Below, one piece after another: positions 1-10,680 of a stretch of DNA of 64,000 nucleotides (the first letter of the stretch is position 1; each line of letters opens with the position of its first letter). The translations under genes and the position numbers were made by a program. The notes under the pieces are model-generated. The model was not told the origin of the DNA, ran no database searches, and saw only the letters and a program-made list of their open reading frames with translations. The DNA is from Ampelocalamus luodianensis. Its lineage: Eukaryota > Streptophyta > Magnoliopsida > Poales > Poaceae. The stretch lies in contig CM070638.1 of assembly GCA_036346255.1 (NCBI GenBank), positions 42,966,394 to 43,030,393 on the forward strand. The letters run 5' to 3'.

Positions 1-2060
1 CATTTTTGTAGAAAGGGTTCTACGGCACGGATTTAACCCGAGGTGATCTTAAACGGCTGAGATTTAACTGAGGGATGGACCTGAGACTAAAAGCTTCTCC
101 GAAAGGGTTCTAAGGTTCAGATCTAATCCTAGGGAGATCGTGAACGACTAGGATTAACCCGAGGAGGTCGTGAGGGCGGTCCGAGCGGGGACTAAGGACA
201 CGACAACAGGAGGTCCAGGCCCACGCGACAGAGGCTCACGGGGGCGGCTTTTAAGACAAGCACGGATCCCCGATGGTTGAAAATCATTGGACTTAAATGT
301 GCCCTAATATAATGACGAAAACGGGAGTTCCCTCCCGACAACACCCGGGAGGCTTCAACGGCTTGCCGCCGGCGATCCTAGCCGCGGCGGCGCCAACAAA
401 GGACTGGAATGGACTCGCAATAGCGATAAGAACCTAGTGGTGGCAACCTCGCCGACGGTGGTGGCTCTAAACGCCGGCTAGCCGGGAAACGAAAAAGGGA
501 CTAAATACTGGAACTTGAAAACAGCCGAAAGCTTCGCTGTGATCCAAGGGAGTGGGTGCCAGGACCCCTATGGACTAATAAGGAGCTACCTGGATGGAGG
601 GGAGCTTCGAAGTTGGCCGGAGCAGATTCGCACAAGGTGAAGCTCACCGGACTTGAAGAAGAGAGGTGAAAAATGGCACCCTGAGCAAAATGAGTGGCAC
701 CCAAGTATCAAAAGAACTTCATTATGGTTCACAGAAGCTACTGGAACAAATAATTTGAAAATGGGCCACTCACCTGAGCTGAGGAAGAAGATGACCAATT
801 TCAGCTGAATTTGAACAAACCCCAAATTGGACAGATCCTGCGAATCAAATCCAAAATTAAGTGAGGGGATATGTTCAAGATAGTGAGGAGGTAGAAATGG
901 TGCAAAGAATTGTGGGGGAGTACCACAGGAGCACCAAGAACACCAAAGGAGCTTTTCGGGTCAACAATGGTGCATTGTCGGATTTGAAGTATTGAGCTCT
1001 AAAAGTGAAGATGGAGCTTGAGGGTGGTCCAAAGAAGGACCAGGAGGTATGAGGGGTGCTTAAAAAGCTTTGAAAGGGTTAGGGTTTAACAGGGAGTCCT
1101 TCGGGGGACAAAAGGAGCATGGCTCGAGACAATGCCGAAAGCGAAAAAGGTGGAAGAGGGTAGGTAAGGGCATGGCACTGCCGAATCATGTCTCCCACAA
1201 CTCTTAATGTCACTAGGACGGCCGTAGGGAGCATGAAATGACACTTCCATACTCAAGCTACTGCTCACGCACGATTCCGAGGTTGAAGATGACCAGAGAA
1301 ATGCTCGGGTGATTTTTGGACCGTTAGATTGAAAACGAAAGGCTCAGATTGCAACAGCTCTGGAGCTTTTAAAAACAACAGAGGAGGTCGCGGGAGGTCG
1401 TGAGCACTGGATCTGAATCAAACGGCCGGAGACCACCCGCGCCGCGTGAGCCCGGGGGAGGCCCTAGCTGACCAGGCTTGACCGAGCCAGGTGGTTGGGC
1501 TCGGGTTTTGATTCGAGCCCGAGCCTGGCTCAGACCCGAGTCTGACCTTAACCCAGTATAGACATTTAGGTTTTTTTAGAATAGCTGAAGTTTGGGGAAA
1601 GGTTTGAGGTAGAAAAACAACTCTAAAAATTCTCAAATTTTTACAGGAGCTTGCTAGCTAGGATAAAGACATTGTGTAAAATTTCCAGAGGTTTTGGTGT
1701 TGCACCTTTTCCCCCCAAAAATTCTACAATGTTGCTGGACCAAGGTTTGACCAGAGTTTAAATTGGGTTGACTTGCCTCCAAAGTGTTCAAACAATTTCT
1801 AAAAATTGTGAAATTTTTCAGAGGGGTCCCACATCAATCCTAGAACTTAGAAAAAGTATTCCCAGGAGATGATCAAAAGGTTTGACAAGACCGTTTTTGG
1901 AAGCTGAGATTTTGGATTAAAAAGACTTGTGACTTTGTATTTCCATAACTTTTGTACAAGAATTGTTTGGTACAACAGGAAATACATGATATAAGAAAAA
2001 GTTTTAATTTCTACTCATTTTCTTACATTTGAACCACAAGTCTAAAATTGGGATGTTACA
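1..2060 (-). mobile_element. Partial LTR (5' part of the 3' LTR) of minus-strand LTR element A
   Basis: Read on the minus strand, this stretch begins with TGTAACATCC (ends at 2060), the start used by the other gypsy LTRs in this window, and directly follows a polypurine tract. It runs off the left edge, so the LTR end is not seen. The interior has no convincing gene; short frames here are chance. A degenerate direct repeat with 90-bp period is visible (GAAAGGGTTCTA at 11-22 and again at 101-112). That this is the 3' LTR of the element whose PBS lies at 18139-18150 is inferred from orientation and from the element split between them. Confidence 0.7.
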
Positions 2061-2096
2061 AATCTCCCCCCTTACCAGAATCTCGTCCCGAGATTC
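2061..2096 (-). promoter_or_regulatory. Polypurine tract and adjoining palindrome of element A
   Basis: On the minus strand, AAGGGGGGAGATT (2061-2073) abuts the LTR start and fits a polypurine tract that primes plus-strand DNA synthesis. Just upstream is a near-perfect palindrome, GAATCTCG-GGA-CGAGATTC on the minus strand (2078-2096). The same palindrome stands before the PPT of gypsy elements 1 and 2, so it looks like part of the 3' end of this retroelement group. Confidence 0.75.
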
Positions 2097-2376
2097 CGCT
2101 TGCTCGGAGGAGGAAGACGAAATTTCATAGCCCTTGCGGACTATGTCAAAGTCGTGAAGTGAACAAAGAATCGTGATCTGAAACGATCGCCTTTGGTACA
2201 CCATGCAAGCTCATAGTCTTTGAGACCTAAAGCTCGGCCAAGTGACCGGTGCGAATCTTGGTTCTGACCTGGCAGAACAATATGCCACTTTAGTTGACAC
2301 GGAGAAACTTAACAAGTCCAGATAGGGCAAGGGTTGACAGACTGAGAGATCTTTCTTGATTCTAAGGTTGATGGTG

Positions 2377-2588
2377 CAAGGCCATTGTTAGCTGGTGGAG
2401 CGATTTGTCTGGTCAATTCCGCTAACAACGGGATCTCAGCCTGCTAGCTAGGTATGCAGAGTCATCCCTCCACAGCTAGCTTCTTGGAGGAACCAAGGCC
2501 ATACTCAGTTGGTGGAGTAGTTTGTCTGGTTACTCCACTAACGAATGAGGCCTCGGCTTGTTAACTAGCTATACGGAGTCATCCTCTC
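2377..2588. repeat. Imperfect tandem duplication, period about 118 bp
   Basis: Two units begin with AAGGCCAT (2377 and 2495), share a TTTGTCTGGT core and end in an AGTCATCC-type sequence. They lie in the non-coding 3' part of element A between its ORF (stop at 2875) and its PPT. The rest of 2097-2874 shows no gene. A related stretch equivalent to 2632-2874 recurs at 12626-12875. Confidence 0.6.
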
Positions 2589-2874
2589 AGAGCGCTGATT
2601 AGGGGCTATGGACATTTAGGCCACGTAAACCGAGGTAGTAATGGTATGTGATGCCTTAGTCCGAAGAGGAATGGAATGTGCCATTCAAATTAAAGAGGAC
2701 CAAATAGTTCTAGGCAGAGAAGACTCCTTTTTAGTTAATTGAGGAAGGAAAAAGGCTACTGCCCACACAACAGAGTCTTACACAAAATACATAACTGGAT
2801 GGGCGCTATCCTATTACATTCTTCCAAAGGACAGCTATAAGCTGGATACAACTTCCATGGTAGTTCCCATACAC

Positions 2875-3653
2875 CTAGATGTGGTCATCCCTGTTGAAGT
2901 TCACGGGGAACTCGTCCAGAAGATGAGCTCTAGGTGATCCGGTGTCCAGAGGAGACAAAGGGTTGAAGAGACGCCTCGGGGATCCCAATAAAGAGACATG
3001 ACCTTCCGGAGGATCGGGCCTCCGATGGCTAGGAAATCCTGCTGTCATGCGGACTTGGCGGCGCGGTGCATAGACAGGCACTGGCCTTGTCACTTCCGGA
3101 AGTCGAAACTCGGGTGGTGCCGCAACAACTGGGGAGGTCTCATTGGCACCATAAAGCACATTGCGAGGAACACGGTTCATGCTAACCCCGATCCTGAGGT
3201 ACTCCTGGGCCTCCCTGAGACGGCGCCGAGTTTCTGACAAGTCAAACAGATTGCAGCGATGAACTTGGTCCATGATGTGGACCAACCTCGCCAACTGGCG
3301 CACTTGAGGGTCTTCTCCGAACTGAATTTCAGCGAATGTGTTTATGTCCGCTTCATAACCTCTTTGGGGGAAATGGTCGTAGGGCGGCTCAGACAATTCC
3401 GTCAAGTCATGACGAAGTTGACTCATAACCTGCTGGCGACTTCACTCAATGGCCATGGCTTCGAGGTGGCGTGAACCCAAAGTCAGACGAACACTGCCGG
3501 TCACTTGTCTTGCGATGACGTTGACCACGCATCGATGTTCTTCCATTCCAGGCCCTCGGTCTCGGCAGTAGATGGCATACTCCGGTTGATAGGTGAAATT
3601 GGCGCGCCACATCATATCTCGCAGCAGTGCGGGATACCCGTCCACGTACTCCG
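2875..3653 (-). pseudogene. Accessory ORF of element A, copy 1 (main part)
   Basis: This is the only sizeable ORF of element A and is in the sense direction for it. The first codons lie at 17326-17364 across the gypsy 1 insertion; removing that insertion and one CTCCG duplication keeps the frame at the joint, giving about 270 codons. The first part has segments such as LLRDMMWRANFTYQPEY and YCRDRGPGMEEHRC; the middle is an acidic, amphipathic stretch around FAEIQFGEDPQV and LSETRRRLREAQEYLRIG; the C-terminus is proline- and arginine-rich. Compared with copy 2 (12876-14167), this copy has small indels near 3427-3480 that shift the frame. I do not recognise a domain, and there is no gag zinc knuckle, protease or reverse transcriptase. 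Function is unknown. Confidence 0.7.
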
Positions 3654-4013
3654 TGTAACAGCCCAAATTTCAAATTCCAGTTGAAATTAAGGTTTAATTA
3701 TTTTATTGGATTTTTGTGGAATTTTTTTAAAGCTTTTCCTTAACCAAATTAAAGCTAAAACAAATTTATGTGCAAAATTTATTACCAGATAATAGCTGGA
3801 AATATTTTTCCTAAGTCCTAAATGCTCTAGAGAATTTCTGTGAATTTTCTCAAAATTTTTGGACTTAATATACTATATTCTAAAGCCTAAATGAATTATC
3901 AGCAATTAATTAAATCGTAAATCAAACAAAATCTTCCAACGTGTTTGGGCCAAACCCGCTTCAGCCCACGCCCTTTCACAAGACGCCCGCATCGCCGCCG
4001 CTATCGTCCCCAA

Positions 4014-4166
4014 CCGTTGGATTAAAATCCAACGGCTGCGCCCGATCCCCACTTACCGTACCCCCGCGTTATATCTCAACCATTAGATCGAGATCGAACG
4101 GCTGCGGCCGACCCCAGCTTACCGGTTCGCATGTTCTATCCCCACCGTCCGATCAAAATCGGACGG
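4014..4166 (+). promoter_or_regulatory. Three imperfect palindromes upstream of the LTR TATA box
   Basis: Inverted repeats lie at 4014-4035 (CCGTTGGAT and ATCCAACGG arms), about 4079-4101 (weaker) and 4145-4166 (CCGTCCGAT and ATCGGACGG arms), spaced about 65 bp apart. Equivalent palindromes occur in the solo LTR, in the LTRs of gypsy element 2 and in the leader of the copia element. Position before the TATA box suggests a transcriptional role, which is inference. Confidence 0.6.
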
Positions 4167-4424
4167 CCCAGCATCATCGTCTTCCTCACCTTCGTCTCCG
4201 CGCAGCCGCGCCAGTAACCGCCGCCATTAAGCCGCACAGCCGAGCTCCAACTCCGCCCGTTTCTCTTCCCCACTCCCCTCGCCATCACGCGCATTGAAGA
4301 CCCTCATCACGCCGCCCCACTTCCGGTCGTTTCCCCTTTTCTCGTGCCCACGATCGCCGGAACCTCGCCACTACCGCCGCCGCGCCCGCGCACACGATCT
4401 CCACCACTCGGCCTTCTCCACCCC

Positions 4425-4432
4425 TATAAAAG
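4425..4432 (+). promoter_or_regulatory. TATA box of the gypsy 1 LTR
   Basis: TATAAAAG follows a CCACCCC stretch and precedes GGAGCACGAG. The solo LTR has TATAAAGG at the matching place (about 14928). Gypsy element 2 has TATAAAG at about 38014 and 43322. The conserved position in LTRs that otherwise differ supports a retroelement promoter, with transcription starting some 30 bp downstream. Confidence 0.7.
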
Positions 4433-6828
4433 GGAGCACGAGGTGCCCCTCGACTCACTGAACACGCCGCCACCACCCGGTACCCTTCACCTCGCTCGTA
4501 GCGCCCAGATTTTGAGTTTCTTCGCGGCGACCTGGAGCTTCTTCTCCGCCTCGACGCCACCGAGCTCCATCGACTCGCCGTCGGTACCATCAAGATCACC
4601 GCACCTGCGCGCCGGCCGCCACCACCCACTCCGCCAAAGGACCCCGAACGCCTTCGCCGACGACGGCAGACGCCGCCGCCGCAAACCCCGCCACCGACGA
4701 CCTTTCCGCCCGCTCCGCCGCTTTTGGTAGTCCCCGAGTTCGCATTGTTCCTCTACATTATGCACACACTCATTCGACTCGCGCCATGCGAGAACGCCGC
4801 GAGCCCGAGCCCGCGCCATCGCCGCTCACCGGACCTACGTGGCATGACCACGTAGGCGCCAGGTCAGCGCCACCTCGGCGCCAAAAGCCGCGTGGCTACC
4901 CACGTGGTGGCCACCTCAGCCACGTCCACCCCTCCCTCGGAGCCGAAAGTTCATAGACTGGGTTCACGTGGACCAAGTCACTTACCAGTGGGGTCCACAT
5001 GTCAGAAAAATCAATTCATTTCTTTTAATTCCCGGAAATTCCTCGCTGGCGTCAGCATTGCGCAATAAATGGAATTTCCAGTAGAAAAATAATTCAGTAA
5101 ATTCAATAAATTTCAGAATTTAGTTTAAAACTTCTAAAATTCATAACTTTTGCATACTAACTCCAAATGGGGTGATTCAAGTTGCAAAATTTATCTAAAA
5201 TCATAATCTAGCTATTTAAACCAAAATATTTCAGTTTAGAGTTCATTTGAGCTGAGGTTTTGAATTTATTTGAATTTGAATTTGAATTTGTCGTATTTTT
5301 ATGTATAGACTTTAATGACTCCGAGAGTTAGATCCTTCCGACGATTTAGAGTTTCAAGACTTCAACGAAGGCAAGTTACACTATTGATCATATTGTTCCT
5401 ATTGTTTTAAAGTATTTATTTACTGTTTACAAATTACTATTGCATGCATATGTTTATAAAAATGTCCAATATCCCGATTTCAGATATAGTTGTTCCAAAT
5501 TCCTTGGTATGGCCAATTTGATTATCAAACCTGAATACCTTGACACCTTAGATAAAATTTGTCAAATTCTTAGCCTTGCTTAGATAACATTTACAAATTT
5601 GGGAGAATTTAGTCAAATCTTTACAACTTAATTTAAAATGTGTTTCTGTGGTTTTGTTTTATCACGAAAGGTTTATAAAGAGGTTTTTACTCTAAATAAA
5701 ACGAAATGGGTTTGGACTTGGGCGAGATGGATGGATGGTGGGTGCAGGTTCATGCACGGGTCTAATCTGTTAGGATTACGACCCGTGGTTTTAAATTGGA
5801 AGTCGCCCAGCCGCTTAATGACCGGTCTTTGAGCGTATTTTGCTACGCCTACCGCACCACCACATGTCCCGTATGGGCAGGATTTGGCTAAATAATTTGT
5901 GGGTCTTAGTGTTATTTGTGCTATGTTGTATGTGTGGGTGTTGGTTAGACATTCGCCCCACTTTGGCGCAAGAGGGCTCCTGAGGATGGTTAGTCCAATG
6001 GTAGCGAAACCTTAGCGGACATGAATACATTAAGACACTACTTTGTAAAGGCCTCATGGTAATTGCTTAGTCGCACGCCCTCGGAGCGTGTATTGGCCGA
6101 CATTATAAGCATATTATCTCATGTGGGTAAAGTCTGCATAAACTCGCAGAGTGTAAAACTATTCGAATAGCGCCCCATGGTCATGGACATGCTAGCAAAG
6201 CCACTCTAAGTTAGAATTGTTTTTGATTTATAAAATGTGTTCAACAGATGTTTTAGGATGGATAATCCTATGGTAAAATTGGGCGTTAGCCAAGTGTTAG
6301 GAGGATATCCTTCACCATTCAACTAGTGGAGGTCATCCACTATTTATCATTTTATTTCGCACATCGATTTCATTATAATATTAAACCGCTTTAGAAAAGT
6401 ATTAAAAATATATAATCTGAAAATGTCATTATGCAAAACAACCCGCCATTACCTTGGTTTACCTTATGCATGCATTAAACTTTCTATATTGGGTGTGACT
6501 TGTGAGCACGGAAGTTGTGCTCACTCTTGCTGAATAAATCTTATTCAGGAGAAGACGTTTTCCCCGACGGTGAGGATCTTGGCGAATAGGCTGCGTCCCC
6601 AGACGATTGCCTGTGGCAAGTCGTGTGGCCTACTACTGCTTTACTTCCGCTGTGTTATTTCTTTTCTTTTGGCCGCATGCCCTTTTTGTAATAAACTCTG
6701 AATTATTATCAATAGTTGCGTGATATGATTGTGCTATCACTTTTTGTTTAACTGTGTACACTAGAAATCCTGGACTAGTGTATGAACACAGAGAATTTGG
6801 GATCCTTTGTTCCCGGGTTCTACAAAAG

Positions 6829-6840
6829 TGGTATCAGAGC
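6829..6840 (+). other. Primer binding site of gypsy element 1 (tRNA-iMet)
   Basis: TGGTATCAGAGC follows the LTR end by 4 bp and is complementary to the 3' end of plant initiator methionine tRNA, the usual minus-strand primer of plant gypsy and copia elements. Confidence 0.9.
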
Positions 6841-6992
6841 CATATCGACTGTAGGTCGTGGCCCCACAATGTCCTTAAGGACTTATTTTCAAAAAAAAAT
6901 CAAAATTATTTTGAGTCTATCCAGAGTCCTTCCTCAACCCTTCTCTCAAAAACGGTTACTGACTCATTTTTTTTTTTAAAAAAAATTGTAGA

Positions 6993-7350
6993 TGGCCGAG
7001 GTACCAGACGCTATCTCACACGAGTCGCTTCTCGGACACCGGCCGAATCGCTCGGGAAATGATGCAACATTTGGACTACAAGAAGAGGCCAACATTCCGT
7101 GGCTATCGGTACAAGGTGGAGAACGACGCTCGAGGGTGGAAGTATCGATTTACTCGACCTCTCGCCAAACACCGTGTTCCACACCTTCCACGCTCCGATC
7201 AGACGCGACACCTTCGCCGATGGTATTCAGGATGCAGCGAGAGATGCAGTCCGTCGACTCCGCCACACCTACGACCGCTACCTCAACGGTACCGGGTTCA
7301 TCTATTACCCGATGCACCTTCCGACCGGACTTGATGCGTCTTTTCCGTGA
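6993..7350 (+). pseudogene. Leader ORF of gypsy element 1, frameshifted, unknown function
   Basis: Between PBS and gag lies a coding-like stretch split over frames. One segment contains KKRPTFRGYRYKVEND (about 7079-7126) and another runs through LLDLSPNTVFHTF, DGIQDAARDAVRRLRHTYDR and GFIYYPMHLP (about 7150-7335). The pattern F...IQ.AA...LRH resembles the part of the element A ORF that reads AIQEAASRVMSQLRHD, so the two may be related accessory proteins. It is not gag: the gag start follows at 7777. I do not know its function. 7400-7776 holds only AT-rich leader. Confidence 0.45.
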
Positions 7351-7776
7351 CCGCCAAAGAAGAGGATTCTCCGAGCCGACGCACTGTGGACTGACGTAGG
7401 CACCGGACTACGCCACTGAACGCCTTGGACGACTTTGCGTATCACCCAGATAGTTTAGAGTATACGTATGAGATCAAGGCACCAAGAGGAGTCGGCTAGT
7501 TACAAATCAAAGCCAAGGCGCATGCAGCAATTCCCCCGAATACACCCCATCCACCCCATAGATATTTACTTTTTCTTTAGTCCGTAACTTAGCTGCGAAT
7601 TATGAGCTATCAAATACCCATGTGATAGCCATAATACATTAATAGAATAAATGAATAAAGGAACTATTTTGAAAAGTTGGTTCTTTGTTGTGTGTTTATT
7701 GGTTCTTGAGCTATTTTAGATTTATCCCCCTTAGAATTCCTTGCTATCTCTGCTAAATCCTTGGAGGATCCCGCAG

Positions 7777-8810
7777 ATGGTGACCACCCGCAGGAACTGC
7801 AATGGCAGCAGCAGCGCCAACAGACAAGGAAACGATCAAGCGGATCACCAGGATAACCACGTTCCGCAGCCGCCACCACCGCCGGCAGAAGGACACGACT
7901 GGCACCAGATGATGGCAAATCAGACCCATCTGATTGACCTTCTTGCCCGCCATCGCAGAACGCTCGTAACGCCAGCCGCTACAAGCAAAGCAGCAGCCTC
8001 CGCCCCACCCCGCACAACCGCAGGTTGACCATGTCTGAGTTTATAAGGATGCGCCCGCCGACTTTCTCAAGCGATCGAACCGATGGATGCCGATGATCGC
8101 CCGAGCCATCGGAAAGAAGTTGGACATCATGCGATGTTCGATCGTGAGAGGGTTTTATTTGCCTCTCACCAACTCCATGGTCCCGCATCCGAATGGTGGG
8201 ATAATTACTGCATCGGCCATAATGATGCTCAAACCATTTCATGGGACAACTTTGTGCAAGCCTTCCGTCATGCACACATTCTGGCAGGGATGATGACATT
8301 AAAGAAAAATGAATTCCACGCGCCCGCCAGTGCAACTGCTCGGTGAATGAGTATCTTCACCGCTTTCAATCAACTCGCCACGCCCGCCCCACCGACGAGC
8401 GAGATGAGGAAAGACAAGAAAGGTTCCTGGAGGGATTGAATGACGATATCTCCGCCCAACTTATTTCTCGTAATTTCACCGACTTCCAGCAGCTTGGTGG
8501 ATAAAGCAATCAGCAGAGGCCAAGCACATGGAAATGGAGAACCGCAAGCGAGAATGGCCGCCAGAGGTTCAACGCAGAGGTCCGCCCAAACCTCGCATCT
8601 CCGCATCGCAACCGCAGCAACGTGGGAAGTTTCAATCTTCCACGCCACGCACTCCGAGATCGCCACGCGCTCCAACCTCCAACTTCGTGGCACTTCATCG
8701 GGAGGACAGCTTCGCAAGCACTCTACCTCCTCGGCCCGAGTCACGTGCTTCCATCGCAGAACGAGACAGGCATTATGCCAATAAATGCCCAAAGAAGCAA
8801 CAAGGTATAG
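7777..8810 (+). pseudogene. gag: gag of gypsy element 1, heavily frameshifted
   Basis: Gag forms the virus-like particle that packages the RNA. The start at 7777 opens with MVTTRRN, then a Pro/Gln-rich stretch and HDWHQMMANQTHLIDLL. The conserved retrotransposon gag core is visible at about 8130-8320: RERVLFASHQLHGPASEWW, FVQAFRHAHI and MMTLKKNEFH, which matches the better preserved gag of gypsy element 2 (41309-42310). A trace of the zinc knuckle remains near 8770 (HYANKCPKKQQ). At least five small indels break the frame. 8811-8950 has no clear coding. Confidence 0.8.
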
Positions 8811-8950
8811 CACCAGCAAGGCCAACCTTAGAGTCCCCGCCACGGCATCACTGCACGGCCAGCACTGGGCCACTAAGGGACGGTGAACCATGTCATCGCC
8901 GAGGAAGCTCAGCAGCACTGATGTTGTTCTCAGACGCTCCTAGTTAATTC

Positions 8951-10218
8951 GATACAAAGATCTGTCCTATTTGATTCGAGCTTCACACTCTTTTGTGTCA
9001 TATAAATTTGTGGAAAATATGGGTTACCTATATCCTCTTTAGCTACTCCCATGATAATTCATTCCCTGCTCTAAATGAGAACCACCTCTATGCCCAAATC
9101 TTACTCTTGAGATATCCGGAGTATCCTTTCTAGCAGATCTGATAGTTTTACACTCCCAAGGTCTGGATGTAATACTTGGAATGGACTGGCTAGCAAAAAA
9201 CCACTGTCAAATAGACTGCGCCAATAGATCCATCACCCTCATAAATGACCAAGGCCTATCTGTTGAATTCAAACCCAATACTCGAACCGGAGGAAGTTCC
9301 ATACTCACCAGCTTGAAGGAAGTGAAACTTGAAGATATACCCGTGGCACGTGAGTATCCCGACGTCTTTCCAGATGATCTACCCGGCATGCCACCGGATA
9401 GGGACATCATGTTCCTAATTGATCTAGTCCCCGGGACGGCTCCGATCTCGAAGCGGCCCTACAGAATGCCACCAACGAAAGTTAGCGTAACTAAAGAAAC
9501 AAATTGAAGAGTGCGAAGCAAAGCGCACATTCGACCCAGCCTCACCATGGGGAGCCCTGTACTATTTGTCAAGAAGAAAGACAATAGTATGAGAATGTGC
9601 GCCGATTATGCATCACTCAACGGCGTAACAATCAAGAACAAATACCCGTTGCCCGCACTTGATGATCTGCTTGATCGCTTAAAGGAGCAAGTATTTTCTC
9701 AAAATCGATCGAGATCCGGTTATCACCAATTGAAGATCGACCGAAGATATTCCAAACCGCCTTCACCGTGATATGGATATGCGAGTTCACGATGAATGTC
9801 CTTTGGGTTGACCAACGCCCCGCCTACTTCATGAATATGATGAACAAGGTGTTCATGGAATTCTGGATAAATTCGTGGTCGCCTTTATTGACGATATTCT
9901 CATCTATTCAAGGACTAAGAAGAGCATGAAGAGCATCTCCGATGATCCTAGACAAGCTCGAGGAGCACCAACTTTATGCCAAATTCAGCAAGAGTGAATT
10001 CGCTAAGTCAAGTTGCATTCCTTGGACATATTGTATCCGCAGGAGGAATTGCAGTAGACCCCACCAAGGTTGAGGCGGTAATGGACTGGAAACAACCCAA
10101 ATCAGTCACCGAGGTGAGAAGTTTTCTGGGACCGCAAAGCTATTATCGCTCGGTTCATCGAGGGTTTTCTAAACTTGCCAAACCCATGACTCAACTTCAA
10201 GAAAGAAAAGAAGTTTGA
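8951..10218 (+). pseudogene. pol: pol of gypsy element 1: protease and reverse transcriptase, frameshifted
   Basis: The protease region shows a damaged active site near 8967-9000 (LFDS followed by SHSF, with bases missing where the catalytic Gly should be) and GLDVILGMDWLAKN at about 9165-9200. Reverse transcriptase follows: [44 protein letters not shown], and the catalytic box FIDDILIYS at 9884-9910 (usual form Y/F-x-D-D). AFLGHIVSAGG lies at about 10015. Frames change at about 9507, 9771, 9840, 9915 and 9975, so no enzyme can be made. RT copies the element RNA into DNA in the particle. Confidence 0.85.
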
Positions 10219-10680
10219 ATGGTCAAGTGCCCGTGAAGAAAGCTTCCAAGAATCGAAAAAGGCTAGTCTCAAAGACCGTGTTAATTTTACCTGACATCCG
10301 CAAGGATTTTGAGATCTTTTGTGACGATCCCGTCAAGGCCTCTGATGTGTACTCATGCAGAAGGCAAAGTTGTAGCTTATGCATCCCGGCGCTTGAGGCC
10401 ACACGGGGGAATTACCCGACTCATGATCCGGAGTTAGCGGCAATTGTGCACGCCCAAAATCGCAAGATTATCTCATTGGTAACCGCTGTGAGATTTTCAC
10501 GGACCATAAAAGTCTGAAGTACATATTCACGCAGTCCGAGCTCAATCTCCGACAGAGGAGATGGTTGGAATTGATAAAGGATTACGATCTCGGAATCCAT
10601 TATCATCCGAGCAAAGCCAATGTGGTAGCAGATGCCTTGAGCAGAAAAGCATATTGCAACACCATAATAGTACAACAAAA
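10219..10680 (+). pseudogene. pol: pol of gypsy element 1: RNase H, frameshifted
   Basis: RNase H signatures follow RT: LILPDIRKDFEIFCD (10281-10325), [10 protein letters not shown] (about 10413), [10 protein letters not shown] (about 10497) and the end motif [19 protein letters not shown] (about 10589-10650). These are typical of Ty3/gypsy pol, where RNase H removes RNA from the hybrid. Frame breaks at about 10330-10360 and 10450-10490 mean it is inactive. Confidence 0.85.

Larger units (their letters stand above)
3654..6824 (+). repeat. 5' LTR of gypsy element 1 (3171 bp)
   Basis: The LTR starts TGTAACAGCC and ends GGGTTCTACA, right before the PBS. Its first kilobase is AT-rich then strongly GC-rich, with a TATA box at 4425-4432. 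The rest is AT-rich untranslated sequence. It matches the LTR at 14173-17325 nearly end to end, with scattered small indels. Short reading frames inside it (for example in 3941-4819) are not genes. Confidence 0.93.

Noticed and set aside
3941..4819. Long open frames on both strands in the GC-rich part of the gypsy 1 LTR (again at 14466-15380, 37558-38620, 43004-43412)
   Set aside because: They follow base composition, overlap on both strands, lack domains and are not kept between the LTR copies.
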